From positions 1 to 64,000 of the forward strand of contig NZ_JAGGPQ010000016.1 in the NCBI RefSeq assembly GCF_018613675.1: a stretch of 64,000 bases of DNA, written 5' to 3'. The translations under genes were made by a program, and so were the position numbers. Positions 33,890 to 43,021 of the stretch are shown piece after piece. The stretch is from Arthrobacter sp. ISL-85 (GTDB taxonomy: Bacteria > Actinomycetota > Actinomycetes > Actinomycetales > Micrococcaceae). The notes under the pieces were generated by a model, which searched no databases, was not told the origin of the DNA, and worked only from the letters and a program-made list of their open reading frames with translations. How positions within the stretch are numbered: position 1 is the first letter of the stretch; every line of letters starts with the position of its first letter.

Positions 33890-35992
33890 TCAGAAACCCG
33901 AGGTTCCCCAGTTGCCCGCTCCAGATAGGGCCGTGTTGCCCGCCAGATCGGTGAGGGTAGCGGCGGGCGCCAAAGTTGGGATTCCGGCGGCCGCCGAAAG
34001 AGGTGTTCCGCTGCCGTTCTGGATGCCTCCGAGCTTGATAGTCAAAATCTGGGCAGTGGAGTCAAAAGTGAAGGTGGTCGCGTTGCCGTTTCCGTTCCCT
34101 CCGAAGGTGGCGGTAGCTCCCGACGCTATGTAGTTTGCTCCCAGTGACATCGTTCCAAGCATGCCTGGGCAGTTACTTGAGGCGAAGGTCATCGTGTCTG
34201 CTGATGTACCGGCATCGGTCAGGGTTGCGGTGCCGTTGAGGGTCTGCGTACCTGTCCATCCTGCGCAGGACCTGGCAGGATCCATGCTTTTTGAGAATTT
34301 GAGCGTAATGGTGTCGCCCGAATCGGGAGTTCCGCTTCTCTTCCCACCTGTACCGCTGATGGTGATGCCCGTGACTGCAGGCGCGGAGGTGTCCTTAGTG
34401 CCGGCGGCCGTCGCAGAGCCGGTGTTGCCTGCCGCATCAGTTGCTGTGACGGTGTAGGTTAGGGTGCCGTCGCTCAGGCTTGAGATGTCCATCGTCGTCG
34501 ACCACGACGTCCCGATGGGGGTGACCTGGGTGGTGACGGGCTTGAGGGCGAAATCCCTGACAGTAACGGACACGACCGTTCCGGCCTCAGTGGTACCGGT
34601 GACTGCGCTGCTCTTGCTGGCGTACATCGGAGCGGTGATGGTTGGAGCGGGCGCCACGGTGTCCTTGGTGTCAGTCGCAGTGGCGGGGGCGCTGGTGTTG
34701 CCGGCGGGATCCTTGACGGTCACAGAGTAGGTCACTGTCCCGTCTTTGAGGGAGGTGAGGTCGAGGTTCATGGACCAAGGGCCGCCACTGGCAGTCGCCG
34801 TTCCTGTGACCGGCGTGGCCGACCCGGCACTCGTTGCTGAAACGGTCACGCCGGCACCGGCTTCAGCTGTGCCGGAGACAGGAACCGCACCAACCGCGGC
34901 ACTGTTCACGTACGGCTGCGGCACGCTCAGGCCCTGCGCCGCCGCCGGCGCGAGCGTGTCTTTCGTGGAAGTGGCCGTGTTGGACGTGCCCGTGTTGCCT
35001 GCTGCGTCCGTTGCGGCGGCCGAGTAGGTGACGGTGCCCTGGTTCAGGCTGCTCAAGTTCAGCGTTGCGGACCAGGCGCCAGTGCCGGAAGCAGTGGCAG
35101 ACACTGGCACGGCATGCCCCGCGCTATCGGTTGCGGTGAGCGTGACGGTGGCCCCTGCTTCCGCTGTGCCGCTGACGGTCACGCCGGAGACGGTGGCCGA
35201 GTTTACGTAGCCAGGGACGGATGCGAAGGCCGGCGCAATAGGCGCCTGGGTATCGATCTTCACGGTCTGGTTCTGAGTGGAGCCGACATTGCCCGCGTTG
35301 TCTGTCGCGAAATAGGACACGCTGTGCGTTCCGTCCCCGGTGACCGGGATGGTCGCTTTGGCGCCGCGCACAGTCTGCTGCGCGCCGCCGTCGACCGCGT
35401 ATGTAATGGAGGCGACGCCGGAACCGTTCGTGCCGTCGTCGGCCGTGACCGTCACCGTGACGGGGCTGGTGTTGTTCCAGCCGGCGTTGGGAGTGGGCGA
35501 AACGGACGCTGACGCAGTGGGCGGGAGCGTATCGCTGCTGATGCCGTTGCTGCGCGGGCTCTCGGCGCCGGTCCAGAGCGCGATGGCCGGGGTGACGGTG
35601 TAGTACCAGGTGCCGCCGGGAACGTTCTGCTCCGTGCAGGTGAGGGTGGTGACGGTTCCCGCGCAGCCGCCGGTGGCCGGGATGGCGGTCCCGCCGGTGG
35701 CGGCTGAGTAGCGGGCGACCGTGTAGCCGGTGGCGGGGCGGCCGTTGATGGTAGTCCCGTTGGCCCAAGTGACCGAGAGTGCAGCGCCGTTGGCGCTGAC
35801 GGCGGGCTTGGAGCCGGGAGCGAGCGTGTCGGCTGCAGCGGCCGCGTTGTTGCTGCTGGTGGTGGAGGCCCAGAACGCGTAGGCGGCAGTGCCCGAGCCG
35901 AGCAGGAGCAGGACGGCGGTGATGATCCAGGCCAGCCTGCGGGACGGGCGGTGGCCGACGAAGAGGGACGCGTTGCGGACTGCGAGGCTCAT
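33890..35992 (-). CDS. Large secreted Ig-like-repeat surface protein with SipW-type signal
   Basis: A 700-aa protein. The N-terminus (RRLAWIITAVLLLLGSGTAA then YAFWAST) is a SipW-type signal with the AYAFW pattern. A fibronectin-like domain (residues about 60-150, with a CAGTVTTLTCTEQ pair) follows, then at least four bacterial Ig-like modules of about 85-95 aa. Each contains VSGTAEAGA and ends with T-DAAGN-G or similar, then TKDTLAP. A last domain has SKSMDPARSC and SSNCPGML. No LPXTG anchor is visible. Its start overlaps the previous stop by 4 bp, so it is the last gene of a coupled operon. Adhesin or fibre component likely. Confidence 0.8.
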   Translation of the reverse strand: MSLAVRNASLFVGHRPSRRLAWIITAVLLLLGSGTAAYAFWASTTSSNNAAAAADTLAPGSKPAVSANGAALSVTWANGTTINGRPATGYTVARYSAATGGTAIPATGGCAGTVTTLTCTEQNVPGGTWYYTVTPAIALWTGAESPRSNGISSDTLPPTASASVSPTPNAGWNNTSPVTVTVTADDGTNGSGVASITYAVDGGAQQTVRGAKATIPVTGDGTHSVSYFATDNAGNVGSTQNQTVKIDTQAPIAPAFASVPGYVNSATVSGVTVSGTAEAGATVTLTATDSAGHAVPVSATASGTGAWSATLNLSSLNQGTVTYSAAATDAAGNTGTSNTATSTKDTLAPAAAQGLSVPQPYVNSAAVGAVPVSGTAEAGAGVTVSATSAGSATPVTGTATASGGPWSMNLDLTSLKDGTVTYSVTVKDPAGNTSAPATATDTKDTVAPAPTITAPMYASKSSAVTGTTEAGTVVSVTVRDFALKPVTTQVTPIGTSWSTTMDISSLSDGTLTYTVTATDAAGNTGSATAAGTKDTSAPAVTGITISGTGGKRSGTPDSGDTITLKFSKSMDPARSCAGWTGTQTLNGTATLTDAGTSADTMTFASSNCPGMLGTMSLGANYIASGATATFGGNGNGNATTFTFDSTAQILTIKLGGIQNGSGTPLSAAAGIPTLAPAATLTDLAGNTALSGAGNWGTSGF

Positions 35993-36477
35993 TTCCGGAC
36001 CTCCGCCGTCACAGGAACGCTGAAGGTTGCGCCTTGGCAGGCTGCGAGCGAGGTGGTATCCATGGCGGCCGCTCCGGTAAGGGTGACGAGTGCTGATGAG
36101 TTGGCGGCAACGTAGGTTGCGGGGGAGAGTGGGGCCGCCGGGCCGCGGAAGCTGACCCCGGTGGTGGTGCAGCCGGAGTGCGCTGCGTCCGCCATGGCCG
36201 GCCCGTTCGCTGTGACGCTGTAGACCTGCACCGGGTACGGATTGGGGTTGGTCAGGCGGAGGACGACGTCGGCGCTGCCGCCCGGGAACAAGGCGGTCTT
36301 GGGGTTGTCGCCCGCTACAAGGGCGTCCACGGTGACGGTCTGCATGGTGGCCGCCGTGGCTGATCCGCTCCCGGCGCCCGTGCCGCTCCAAAAGGCGTAG
36401 GCCGTTCCCGCGCCGGCGGTCACGAGGAGTCCGGCGAGGGCAGCTGCCTTGAGGCCCCGGCTTCTAGTGTTTGTCAT
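35989..36477 (-). CDS. SipW-type signal surface protein with the C-x-GAT domain
   Basis: A 162-aa protein. Its signal ends TAYAFWSGTG, the SipW-dependent pattern. The mature part has VLRLTNPNPYPVQVYSV, a first Cys in AHSGCTTTGVSF, and a C-terminal AACQGATFSVPVTAEVRK. The two cysteines probably form a disulphide. Neighbours at 36479-37615 and 37694-38149 share this layout. It begins one base after the previous stop and overlaps the next start, consistent with an operon. Confidence 0.78.
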   Translation of the reverse strand: MTNTRSRGLKAAALAGLLVTAGAGTAYAFWSGTGAGSGSATAATMQTVTVDALVAGDNPKTALFPGGSADVVLRLTNPNPYPVQVYSVTANGPAMADAAHSGCTTTGVSFRGPAAPLSPATYVAANSSALVTLTGAAAMDTTSLAACQGATFSVPVTAEVRK

Positions 36478-36478
36478 C

Positions 36479-37615
36479 TCAGTTCCCCTGTCCTGATCCT
36501 GAGTAGCTGAGCTGGAGGGTGGCGCCTTTGCAGCCATCCTGGTTGGTGGACGTGTCCAGCATCCCCACTCGCGGCCAGGCGCTTTGAGCGACGTTGAGCC
36601 CTTGAAGGGAACCGCCCGTGGCCGGGACTGCCAGCGGGTAGGGGCCGCTGTACTGGGTGACGGTGAAGTCGGCCGGCGTGCAGGGCAGGTTGCTTGCCAC
36701 CGCGGCCGCGCTCCTGGTGACGCCCGCGACGGCGACCGAAAGGTTGGTCAGCGACAGCGGCTTGTTTATGGGGTTGCTGATCTGCAGGTTCAGTCCGGCC
36801 GAGGTGCCGGGGGCCAGGGTACCGGGGACGTTCCCGGAGATGCCGAACTGTTTGATGGTTGCGTCCAGGACCAGTTGGACGTTCGCGTAGGCGTACTGTG
36901 CCTTCCCAGAGGAGTCTTTGCCGGTGCCCACCAGGTACAGGCTGGAGATTCCGGTGGGGGAGCCGCTCGTGGTGGCCACCTGGAGGGTGGTGGAGTTGCC
37001 GGTGGTGGGGCTGGGCGAGAACGATGCCGTGGCACCGGACGGCAGGCCGCCCAGGACGCTGAAGCTGACCGGGCCGGTGAAGTTGGTGCGGGTCAGCTGC
37101 AGCGTGTACACGGCGGTGGCGCCGGGCGGGACGGTCACGGAGTCCGGTGTCGCCGCCACTGAAAACGCAGTGGTCATTTTGTAGTTCACGGTGAGGCTGG
37201 CGGTAGTGCTGCCGGAGACCTTGCCGCTGGTGCCGGTGATGGTCACCGCACTCGTGCCGGCTGGCGTGGTGGCGCTGGTGGCGGCGTTCAGGGTTGCCGT
37301 TGCCGTGCTGCCGGAGTTAAGGGTGACGGACGACGGCGTGAACGCGCCGTTCGCTCCTCCGGGCAGTCCCGCGGTGGCCAGGATGACGGTGCCGGTCAAC
37401 CCGCCGGTAGAGGTGACGGTCACGGTGTAGGCGGCCGACTGTCCCTGCTGGACGGACTGGCTGGCAGGGGACACCTGCACGGTAATGCCCGGCTTCGGAT
37501 TGTTCGCCGCCGCGACCAGCGATCCGGCGCCCAACAGCAGCAGTAGAAGCGCTGCCACCGCCGCCTTGATGCCGATCCGCCTGCGGCGCTGCGGCTGTCC
37601 GTCCTGGTTGTGCAC
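36479..37615 (-). CDS. Secreted Ig-like protein with C-terminal C-x-GAT domain
   Basis: A 378-aa protein. An Arg-rich N-terminus (QRRRRIGIKAA) and membrane helix are followed by two Ig-like modules (residues about 45-235: SVQQGQSAAYTVTVTSTGG; VTVPPGATAVYTLQLTRTN), then a final domain with LQISNPINKPLSLTNLSV, NLPCTPADF and a C-terminal DGCKGATLQLSYSG. It lacks the AYxFW signature. It is the second gene of the cluster, between two short SipW-type proteins, and could be the structural or anchoring partner. Confidence 0.75.
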   Translation of the reverse strand: MHNQDGQPQRRRRIGIKAAVAALLLLLLGAGSLVAAANNPKPGITVQVSPASQSVQQGQSAAYTVTVTSTGGLTGTVILATAGLPGGANGAFTPSSVTLNSGSTATATLNAATSATTPAGTSAVTITGTSGKVSGSTTASLTVNYKMTTAFSVAATPDSVTVPPGATAVYTLQLTRTNFTGPVSFSVLGGLPSGATASFSPSPTTGNSTTLQVATTSGSPTGISSLYLVGTGKDSSGKAQYAYANVQLVLDATIKQFGISGNVPGTLAPGTSAGLNLQISNPINKPLSLTNLSVAVAGVTRSAAAVASNLPCTPADFTVTQYSGPYPLAVPATGGSLQGLNVAQSAWPRVGMLDTSTNQDGCKGATLQLSYSGSGQGN

Positions 37616-37693
37616 CCTGTGCCCCCTCTATTTTTGGTGCAAATGACGGCAAGCCGGGGGCGGATTCGCACCGCCCCCGGCCCACTCGTTTGG

Positions 37694-38149
37694 TTAGTGG
37701 CTGGTGACTGCGATCGTGATCGTGGCACCCTTGCAGGCGTTCTGGTTGACCGAGGGGTCGTCTGTGAACGTAAGCTTGCCGCTGCCCAAGCTCTTCGTTT
37801 CACCAGCGGCAAGCGTGGTGACGGTGTTCGGGACTGAAGCTGCGAACCACTTCGCATCACACGTGCCGCTGGCGCTGACAACAGCTGCATCCAAGGTGAC
37901 CGTGGTGCTTGAGGAGTTCGGGTTCGTTCCCGTGAAAGCGATGTCCTTGTAACCACCGGGGGTGATCCCCGCTTCAAAAGAGGCGTCGATCGTGATTGTG
38001 GACACGGTCGTCCCGGCGGAAGCCGCAGCCGCGCCGCCACCCGAGCCAGTGGTGCTCCAGTAGGCGTACGCTGCACCGCCGCCGGCTGCCAGCAACGTAG
38101 CGGACAGGGCAACAGCGGCGATCTTGTTCTTCTTGGTCATGGGACGCAT
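37694..38149 (-). CDS. SipW-type signal surface protein, first gene of the cluster
   Basis: A 151-aa protein. A SipW-type signal (SATLLAAGGGAAYAYWSTTG) is followed by a Gly/Ala linker and a compact domain: KDIAFTGTNPNSSSTTVTL, ASGTCDAKWF and QNACKGATITIAVTSH. It looks like a small secreted fibre-type (TasA/camelysin-like) subunit, but no SipW signal peptidase is in the window. Start ATG 38149, after GGAGTC; ATG 38140 is an alternative. Confidence 0.78.
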   Translation of the reverse strand: MRPMTKKNKIAAVALSATLLAAGGGAAYAYWSTTGSGGGAAAASAGTTVSTITIDASFEAGITPGGYKDIAFTGTNPNSSSTTVTLDAAVVSASGTCDAKWFAASVPNTVTTLAAGETKSLGSGKLTFTDDPSVNQNACKGATITIAVTSH

Positions 38150-38570
38150 GGAAAGACTCCTTGATGAATGTGAGTGAGAACCCGTTCCCCCATAGGTGGC
38201 CCCATCCAGGTGCCTTCCGGTGGATCGATGACCCAATATTTGCTGGCGGCAACAGGGCGCAACAACACGTACCGGTACCCGACTTTTTACAGGGTTGAAC
38301 TTTCCACCACTTGGATGCGGGGCCCATTACTTGCAAGACCCAGCCGATCCTGACCAGCGCATATGTGCCAATCCCCGAGAAATCAGGGCAGGAGGAGGCC
38401 TAACAAGTAGTGTGTCCGGGGCGGACTACATCCTCGCTAGGCAAGCGCATTTTCGCTACGCAGAATCCCTGGCGCAGCCCTCATTTGGGCCTCGAAAAGT
38501 AGCCTCCGCGTCGAAATTTGATCTGCGCGTCGAGAGCGCGCTGACGGTCGGCGTCCGAGTGGAGCTGCTC
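38150..38570. other. Non-coding stretch before the surface operon, holding repeat copy B
   Basis: No gene. The first 150 bp should hold the promoter of the surface operon. Copy B of the flanking repeat (38411-38525) lies here, in the same orientation as copy A at 33657-33770. Confidence 0.45.
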
Positions 38571-39053
38571 CTACCGCGTGTCCACGTCCTCAAACACCAG
38601 GAACGTCTGCGTGTCCAGCACGCCGGGCATGGTTTGCAGCTGGTCGAAGATGACCCGGCGGAGGTCGATGTTGTCCACGGCCCGGACCAGCAGGATCACG
38701 TCGAAGTCCCCGCCCACCAGCGCGATGTGGTGCACTTCGGGGATGGCTCCCAGCTGGTCGCGCAGTTCGCGCCAGGAATCCTGCTTCAGCTTCAGGGTCA
38801 CATACGCGGAGGACTTCAGCCCCGCCTTGATCGGGTCCACCAATGCGGTAAAGCGGGTCAGCACGCCATCAGAAGTCAGCCGGGAAATCCGCGAGTAGGC
38901 GTGCGCCCGGGAGATGTGCACGTTCTCCGCCACCTGCGTCACGGACATTCGGCCGTCCCGGGTCAGCTCGGCAATAATGCGCCGGTCAATCTCGTCCAGC
39001 GGAGCCGAATCAGCGGCAGCATCCTTGCCCGGCATTTTGTCCACGGCTCCCAT
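38571..39053 (-). CDS. Lrp/AsnC-family regulator of the adjacent 2-oxoacid dehydrogenase operon
   Basis: A 160-aa Lrp/AsnC protein. The N-terminal HTH (LDEIDRRIIAELTRDGRMSV then VAENVHISRAHAYSRISRL) is followed by the RAM ligand-binding domain (KAGLKSSAYVTLKL; VHHIALVGGDFDVILLVRAV). Lrp members sense amino acids as oligomers. It is divergent from the E1alpha gene, with 142 bp between starts, the usual arrangement of BkdR-type regulators that respond to branched-chain amino acids. Confidence 0.9.
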   Translation of the reverse strand: MGAVDKMPGKDAAADSAPLDEIDRRIIAELTRDGRMSVTQVAENVHISRAHAYSRISRLTSDGVLTRFTALVDPIKAGLKSSAYVTLKLKQDSWRELRDQLGAIPEVHHIALVGGDFDVILLVRAVDNIDLRRVIFDQLQTMPGVLDTQTFLVFEDVDTR

Positions 39054-39195
39054 CGGTAATCCACATCACAGTTACAAATTGTCTCCCATAGTAGGCACTT
39101 ATCGGCAGCTTCTCCACGATTCGCGCAGGTACTGGATACGAAACCTGCCACAGGACAATACTGGGAGGGAATAGTGGCTACCGAAGGACGGACCA

Positions 39196-40425
39196 ATGAC
39201 GATCTCCGCAGACCACACCGCGCCGGATACCACCAGCACAGCGCCAGCAGACAATGCGCTGACGGAAGCTGTGAAGAAATTCGGCATCACGGTGGAGGAC
39301 TACATGCTCCCCGCCCGGCACCAGATCCAGATGGTGGACCCGGACGGCCGGCTCATTCCCGGGGGTAAGCAGGGCACCCAGCCCGGCCACGAATATCCCG
39401 TGCCCGGCGACAAGGAACTGCTCGAAGCGTACGAACGCCTCGTCGTCGGCCGCCGCGTCAACGACCAGAACTCCGCCCTGGTCCGGCAGGGCCGCATGGC
39501 CGTGTACCCCTCCAGCCACGGCCAGGAAGCCTGCCAGGTGGCCGCCGCACTGTGCCTGTCCGAGGGCGACTGGATGTTCCCCACCTACCGGGACGCCGTC
39601 GCCGTGATGACCCGCGGCGTGGACCCCGTGCAGGTGATGACCATCTTCCGCGGCGATTGGCACGGCGGGTACGACCCCCTCAAATACAAGGTGGGCATCC
39701 AGTGCACGCCGCTGACCACCCAACTGCTGCACGCCGTGGGCGTGGCCCATGCCGCCAAGCTCCGCGGCGAGGACACTGTGGTGCTGGCCATGTGCGGCGA
39801 CGGCGCCACCAGCGAAGGGGACTTTCACGAGGCCCTCAACTTTGCCGCCGTCTTCCACCTGCCGGTGATTTTCTTCGTCCAGAACAACAAGTACGCCATC
39901 TCGGTGCCGCTGGCGCACCAGTCCGTGGCGCCGTCGCTCGCGCACAAGGCCGTGGGCTACGGCATGGCGGGGGAACGCGTGGATGGGAACGACGTCGTGG
40001 CTCTCCTCGCCGTCCTGGACCGCGCCGTTGCGCTGGCCCGCGAAGGCTCCGGCCCGCTGCTGGTGGAGGCCAACACCTACCGCATGCAGGCCCACACCAA
40101 CGCCGACGACGACACCCGCTACCGTGAGAACAGCGAGGTTGCGGAGTGGCGGGCCAAGGACCCTGTCAACCGGATGCGCACGTACCTGACGGACCGCGGG
40201 TTGCTGGATGACGACGGCGAGGCCAGGATCCGTGAGCACGCCGAGGCGGTTGCCGCACAGCTGCGCGAAGGCCTCAGTGAGGATGTGCCTGTGGACCCCC
40301 AGGAACTCTTCCGCCACGTCTTCGCTGAGCAAACGCCGCAGCTGAAGGAACAGTCCGCCATGCTAGCCGACGAGCTGGCCCGCGACGCAGCATCTACCTC
40401 TGATTCGAAGGAGGCCGGCAAATGA
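39196..40425 (+). CDS. bkdA: Branched-chain 2-oxoacid dehydrogenase E1 component, alpha subunit
   Basis: A 409-aa thiamine-diphosphate enzyme subunit. MCGDGATSEGDFHEALNFAA then VFFVQNN carries the ThDP/Mg motif GDGx(~26)N. The N-terminal YRDAVAVMTRGVDPVQ and the regulatory-loop region YRMQAHTNADDDTRYR are typical of BCKDH/actinobacterial E1alpha. With E1beta it decarboxylates branched-chain 2-oxoacids (or pyruvate) and acylates the E2 lipoyl group. AAGGAC precedes ATG 39196; the stop overlaps the E1beta start. Pyruvate specificity cannot be excluded. Confidence 0.9.
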   Translation: MTISADHTAPDTTSTAPADNALTEAVKKFGITVEDYMLPARHQIQMVDPDGRLIPGGKQGTQPGHEYPVPGDKELLEAYERLVVGRRVNDQNSALVRQGRMAVYPSSHGQEACQVAAALCLSEGDWMFPTYRDAVAVMTRGVDPVQVMTIFRGDWHGGYDPLKYKVGIQCTPLTTQLLHAVGVAHAAKLRGEDTVVLAMCGDGATSEGDFHEALNFAAVFHLPVIFFVQNNKYAISVPLAHQSVAPSLAHKAVGYGMAGERVDGNDVVALLAVLDRAVALAREGSGPLLVEANTYRMQAHTNADDDTRYRENSEVAEWRAKDPVNRMRTYLTDRGLLDDDGEARIREHAEAVAAQLREGLSEDVPVDPQELFRHVFAEQTPQLKEQSAMLADELARDAASTSDSKEAGK

Positions 40426-41534
40426 GCCCCACCATCACCACGTCGTCCGAGGCCAACGGCAACGTCAGCGCCGCCACCGCCCGTGCCGCAGCATCTGCTG
40501 CCGCGTCGGCTGAAGCCGCCGGGCCCCAGCCGGTCACCATGGCCAAGGCCCTCAACACCGCGCTCGCCGACGCCATGCACGCCGACTCCACCGTCCTGGT
40601 GTTCGGTGAGGACGTGGGTATGCTGGGCGGCGTCTTCCGAATCACCGACGGCCTCACCGCCACTTTCGGCGAGCAGCGCTGCTTCGACACACCCCTGGCC
40701 GAGTCCGGCATCGTCGGCATGGCTGTGGGCATGGCCATCAACGGGATGCGCCCCGTCATCGAAATGCAGTTCGACGCGTTCGCCTACCCGGCGTTCGAAC
40801 AGATCGTCAGCCACGTGGCCAAGATGCACAACCGCACGCGCGGGATGGTCAAGCTGCCCATGGTCATCCGCATCCCATACGGCGGCGGCATCGGGGGAGT
40901 GGAGCACCACTGCGACTCCTCCGAGGCCTACTACGCCCACACCGCCGGCCTGAAGGTCTACACCCCGGCCACGGTGGCGGACGGCTACCGTATGCTCCGC
41001 GAGGCCATCGACTCCGACGATCCGGTGGTCTTCATGGAGCCCAAGAAGATGTACTGGACCAAGGACTCGGTGGACCTGGGCGAGCTGCGCCGCCTTCATG
41101 AGGAAGGCACGACGCCGGGACTTGGCTCTGAGGGGCGGGCCGCCGTCGCGCGTCCCGGCACCGACGCGACGCTGATTGCCTACGGTCCGTCCGTGCCCAC
41201 CGCTTTGGCTGCTGCGGAAGCGGCTGCCTTGGAGGGGCGCTCGCTGGAGGTCATTGACGTGCGGACCATTGTTCCCTTCGACGATGCGACCGTGTGCGAG
41301 TCGGTGCGGAAGACAGGCCGGGCCGTGGTGATCGCGGAGGCGCACGGCTTCGCATCCGTGTCCTCCGAGATTGTGGCCCGGGTGCAGGAGCGCTGCTTCC
41401 ATTACCTGGCCGCCCCCATCCGCCGCGTGACCGGGTTCGACGTCCCGTACCCGGCACCCAAACTCGAGAAGTACTACCTGCCCGGCGTGGACCGCATTCT
41501 TGACGCCGTTGACGACCTTCAATGGGAGAACTGA
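40422..41534 (+). CDS. bkdB: Branched-chain 2-oxoacid dehydrogenase E1 component, beta subunit
   Basis: A 370-aa protein after an Ala-rich N-terminal extension of about 35 residues. VLVFGEDVGMLGGVFRIT binds the cofactor with E1alpha; TPLAESGIVGMAVGMAINGM, EMQFDAFAYPAFEQIVSH and RIPYGGGIGGVEHH are conserved in E1beta. The C-terminal transketolase domain (LIAYGPSVPTALAAAEA) follows. It pairs with E1alpha in an alpha2beta2 tetramer. The start is ATGA-coupled to the upstream gene. Confidence 0.92.
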   Translation: MSPTITTSSEANGNVSAATARAAASAAASAEAAGPQPVTMAKALNTALADAMHADSTVLVFGEDVGMLGGVFRITDGLTATFGEQRCFDTPLAESGIVGMAVGMAINGMRPVIEMQFDAFAYPAFEQIVSHVAKMHNRTRGMVKLPMVIRIPYGGGIGGVEHHCDSSEAYYAHTAGLKVYTPATVADGYRMLREAIDSDDPVVFMEPKKMYWTKDSVDLGELRRLHEEGTTPGLGSEGRAAVARPGTDATLIAYGPSVPTALAAAEAAALEGRSLEVIDVRTIVPFDDATVCESVRKTGRAVVIAEAHGFASVSSEIVARVQERCFHYLAAPIRRVTGFDVPYPAPKLEKYYLPGVDRILDAVDDLQWEN

Positions 41535-41536
41535 CC

Positions 41537-43021
41537 ATGAGCGAACCACGCGTTTTTTTGTTGCCGGACCTGGGCGAAGGCCTCACCGAAGCCGAACTGG
41601 TGTCCTGGCATGTTGCCGTGGGCGACGAAATAGCCATTGACCAGCCGATCGCCGAGGTTGAAACCGCCAAGTCCGCCGTGGAGGTGCCGTCCCCGTACGC
41701 CGGGATCGTGGCTGAGTTGCACGGGAAGCCGGGGGAGACCCTGGATGTGGGGAAGCCGCTGATCTCGGTGACGCCTCTTTCTTCTGTCGCCGCTCCGGTG
41801 GCCGCCGCGGATCATGCCGCCCCCGCCCCTTCGCCGGCCCAGCCCGTGGTTGAGCCAGCCGAGACGGAGTTGGCCGAGCCGAAGCCAGTGTCCACGGAGG
41901 CCGAGGCCTACCGTGAGGAGGAAAAAGCCGGCTCCGGGAATGTCTTGATTGGTTATGGCACTCCTGGCGGGCATGGCGTTGCCCGGCGCACCCGGGCCCG
42001 GAAGGCCGCCGTCGTCCTCGCTGAACCCGCCGAGACCAAGCCCACTGAGGACGACCTCGCCCTCCTGCGCACCCGCGTGCCGGGTAAGCTCGGGGCCGTG
42101 ATCTCGCCGTTGGTCCGCCGGATGGCCCGGGAGCACGGCGTCGACCTCGGGGACATCTCCGGCTCGGGCGAAAGCGGCCTGATCATGCGCCGGGACGTGG
42201 AGGCTGCAGTCCGGACAACTGCCCCCGCGGCATCGCCCGAAGACAGGCCTGGAGAAATGGCTAAGCCCTCGGTCGCCGAGGCCGTCGAAACCCAGGGCCG
42301 CGATGCCCGCACCGGTCTTGCTGTCTCCGCCCGTACTCCGGTCCGGGGCGTCCGCAAAGCGGTGGCTGCGAACATGGCGCGCAGCCGGTCCGAGATCCCC
42401 GAAGCAACGGTGTGGGTGGACGTCGACGCAACGGCGCTGGTGCAGCTGCGCGAGGAACTTAAGACGAACGGCACCGAGGTTCCCGGCCTTTTGGCGTTCA
42501 TTGCCCGGTTCGTCACCGCCGGCCTCAAGAAGTACCCGGAGCTGAACACGCGGATCGAAACCGCGGAGGACGGGTCGCAGGAGATCGTGGCGTTCGACGG
42601 AATCAACCTCGGCTTCGCGGCCCAGACGGACCGCGGTCTGGTGGTGCCCTCCGTCCGCGGGGCCGAAAAGCTCAGCGCCAGGGAGTTGGATGCGGAGATC
42701 CGCCGGCTGACGCAGGTGGCCCGCGACGGCAAGGCGACCCCGGCTGAGCTGGGTAGCGGGACGTTCACCCTGAACAACTATGGCGTGTTCGGCGTGGACG
42801 GTTCGGCCGCGATCATCAACCACCCGGAGGTGGGTATCCTCGGCGTTGGCCGGATCATCGACAAGCCGTGGGTGGTGAACGGCCAGTTGGCTGTCCGCAA
42901 GGTTACCGAGCTGACCCTGACGTTCGACCACCGGGTCTGCGACGGCGGCACGGCCGGCGGCTTCCTCCGCTTTGTGGCAGACGCCATCGAGAACCCGAGC
43001 GCACTGCTGGCGGAATTATAG
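41537..43021 (+). CDS. bkdC: 2-oxoacid dehydrogenase E2 (dihydrolipoamide acyltransferase)
   Basis: A 494-aa E2. One N-terminal lipoyl domain with VETAKSAVEVPSPYAG (lipoylated K45), a Pro/Ala/Glu linker of about 60 residues, a peripheral-subunit-binding domain (ISPLVRRMAREHGVDL then ISGSGESGLIMRRDVE), and the catalytic domain ending FDHRVCDGGTAGGF with the active-site HRVCDGG histidine. It transfers the acyl group to CoA. Start ATG 41537 is two bases after the E1beta stop. No E3 gene is adjacent, as often happens. Confidence 0.92.
   Translation: MSEPRVFLLPDLGEGLTEAELVSWHVAVGDEIAIDQPIAEVETAKSAVEVPSPYAGIVAELHGKPGETLDVGKPLISVTPLSSVAAPVAAADHAAPAPSPAQPVVEPAETELAEPKPVSTEAEAYREEEKAGSGNVLIGYGTPGGHGVARRTRARKAAVVLAEPAETKPTEDDLALLRTRVPGKLGAVISPLVRRMAREHGVDLGDISGSGESGLIMRRDVEAAVRTTAPAASPEDRPGEMAKPSVAEAVETQGRDARTGLAVSARTPVRGVRKAVAANMARSRSEIPEATVWVDVDATALVQLREELKTNGTEVPGLLAFIARFVTAGLKKYPELNTRIETAEDGSQEIVAFDGINLGFAAQTDRGLVVPSVRGAEKLSARELDAEIRRLTQVARDGKATPAELGSGTFTLNNYGVFGVDGSAAIINHPEVGILGVGRIIDKPWVVNGQLAVRKVTELTLTFDHRVCDGGTAGGFLRFVADAIENPSALLAEL

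Noticed and set aside
34400..35700. Regularly spaced similar DNA in the Ig-like gene as a CRISPR array
   Set aside because: Repeats are about 270 bp coding modules, variable in sequence, and no cas genes are present.
39178..40332. Long minus-strand frame opposite the E1alpha gene
   Set aside because: Composition is His/Gly/Val-rich shadow sequence and the plus strand has clear ThDP motifs.
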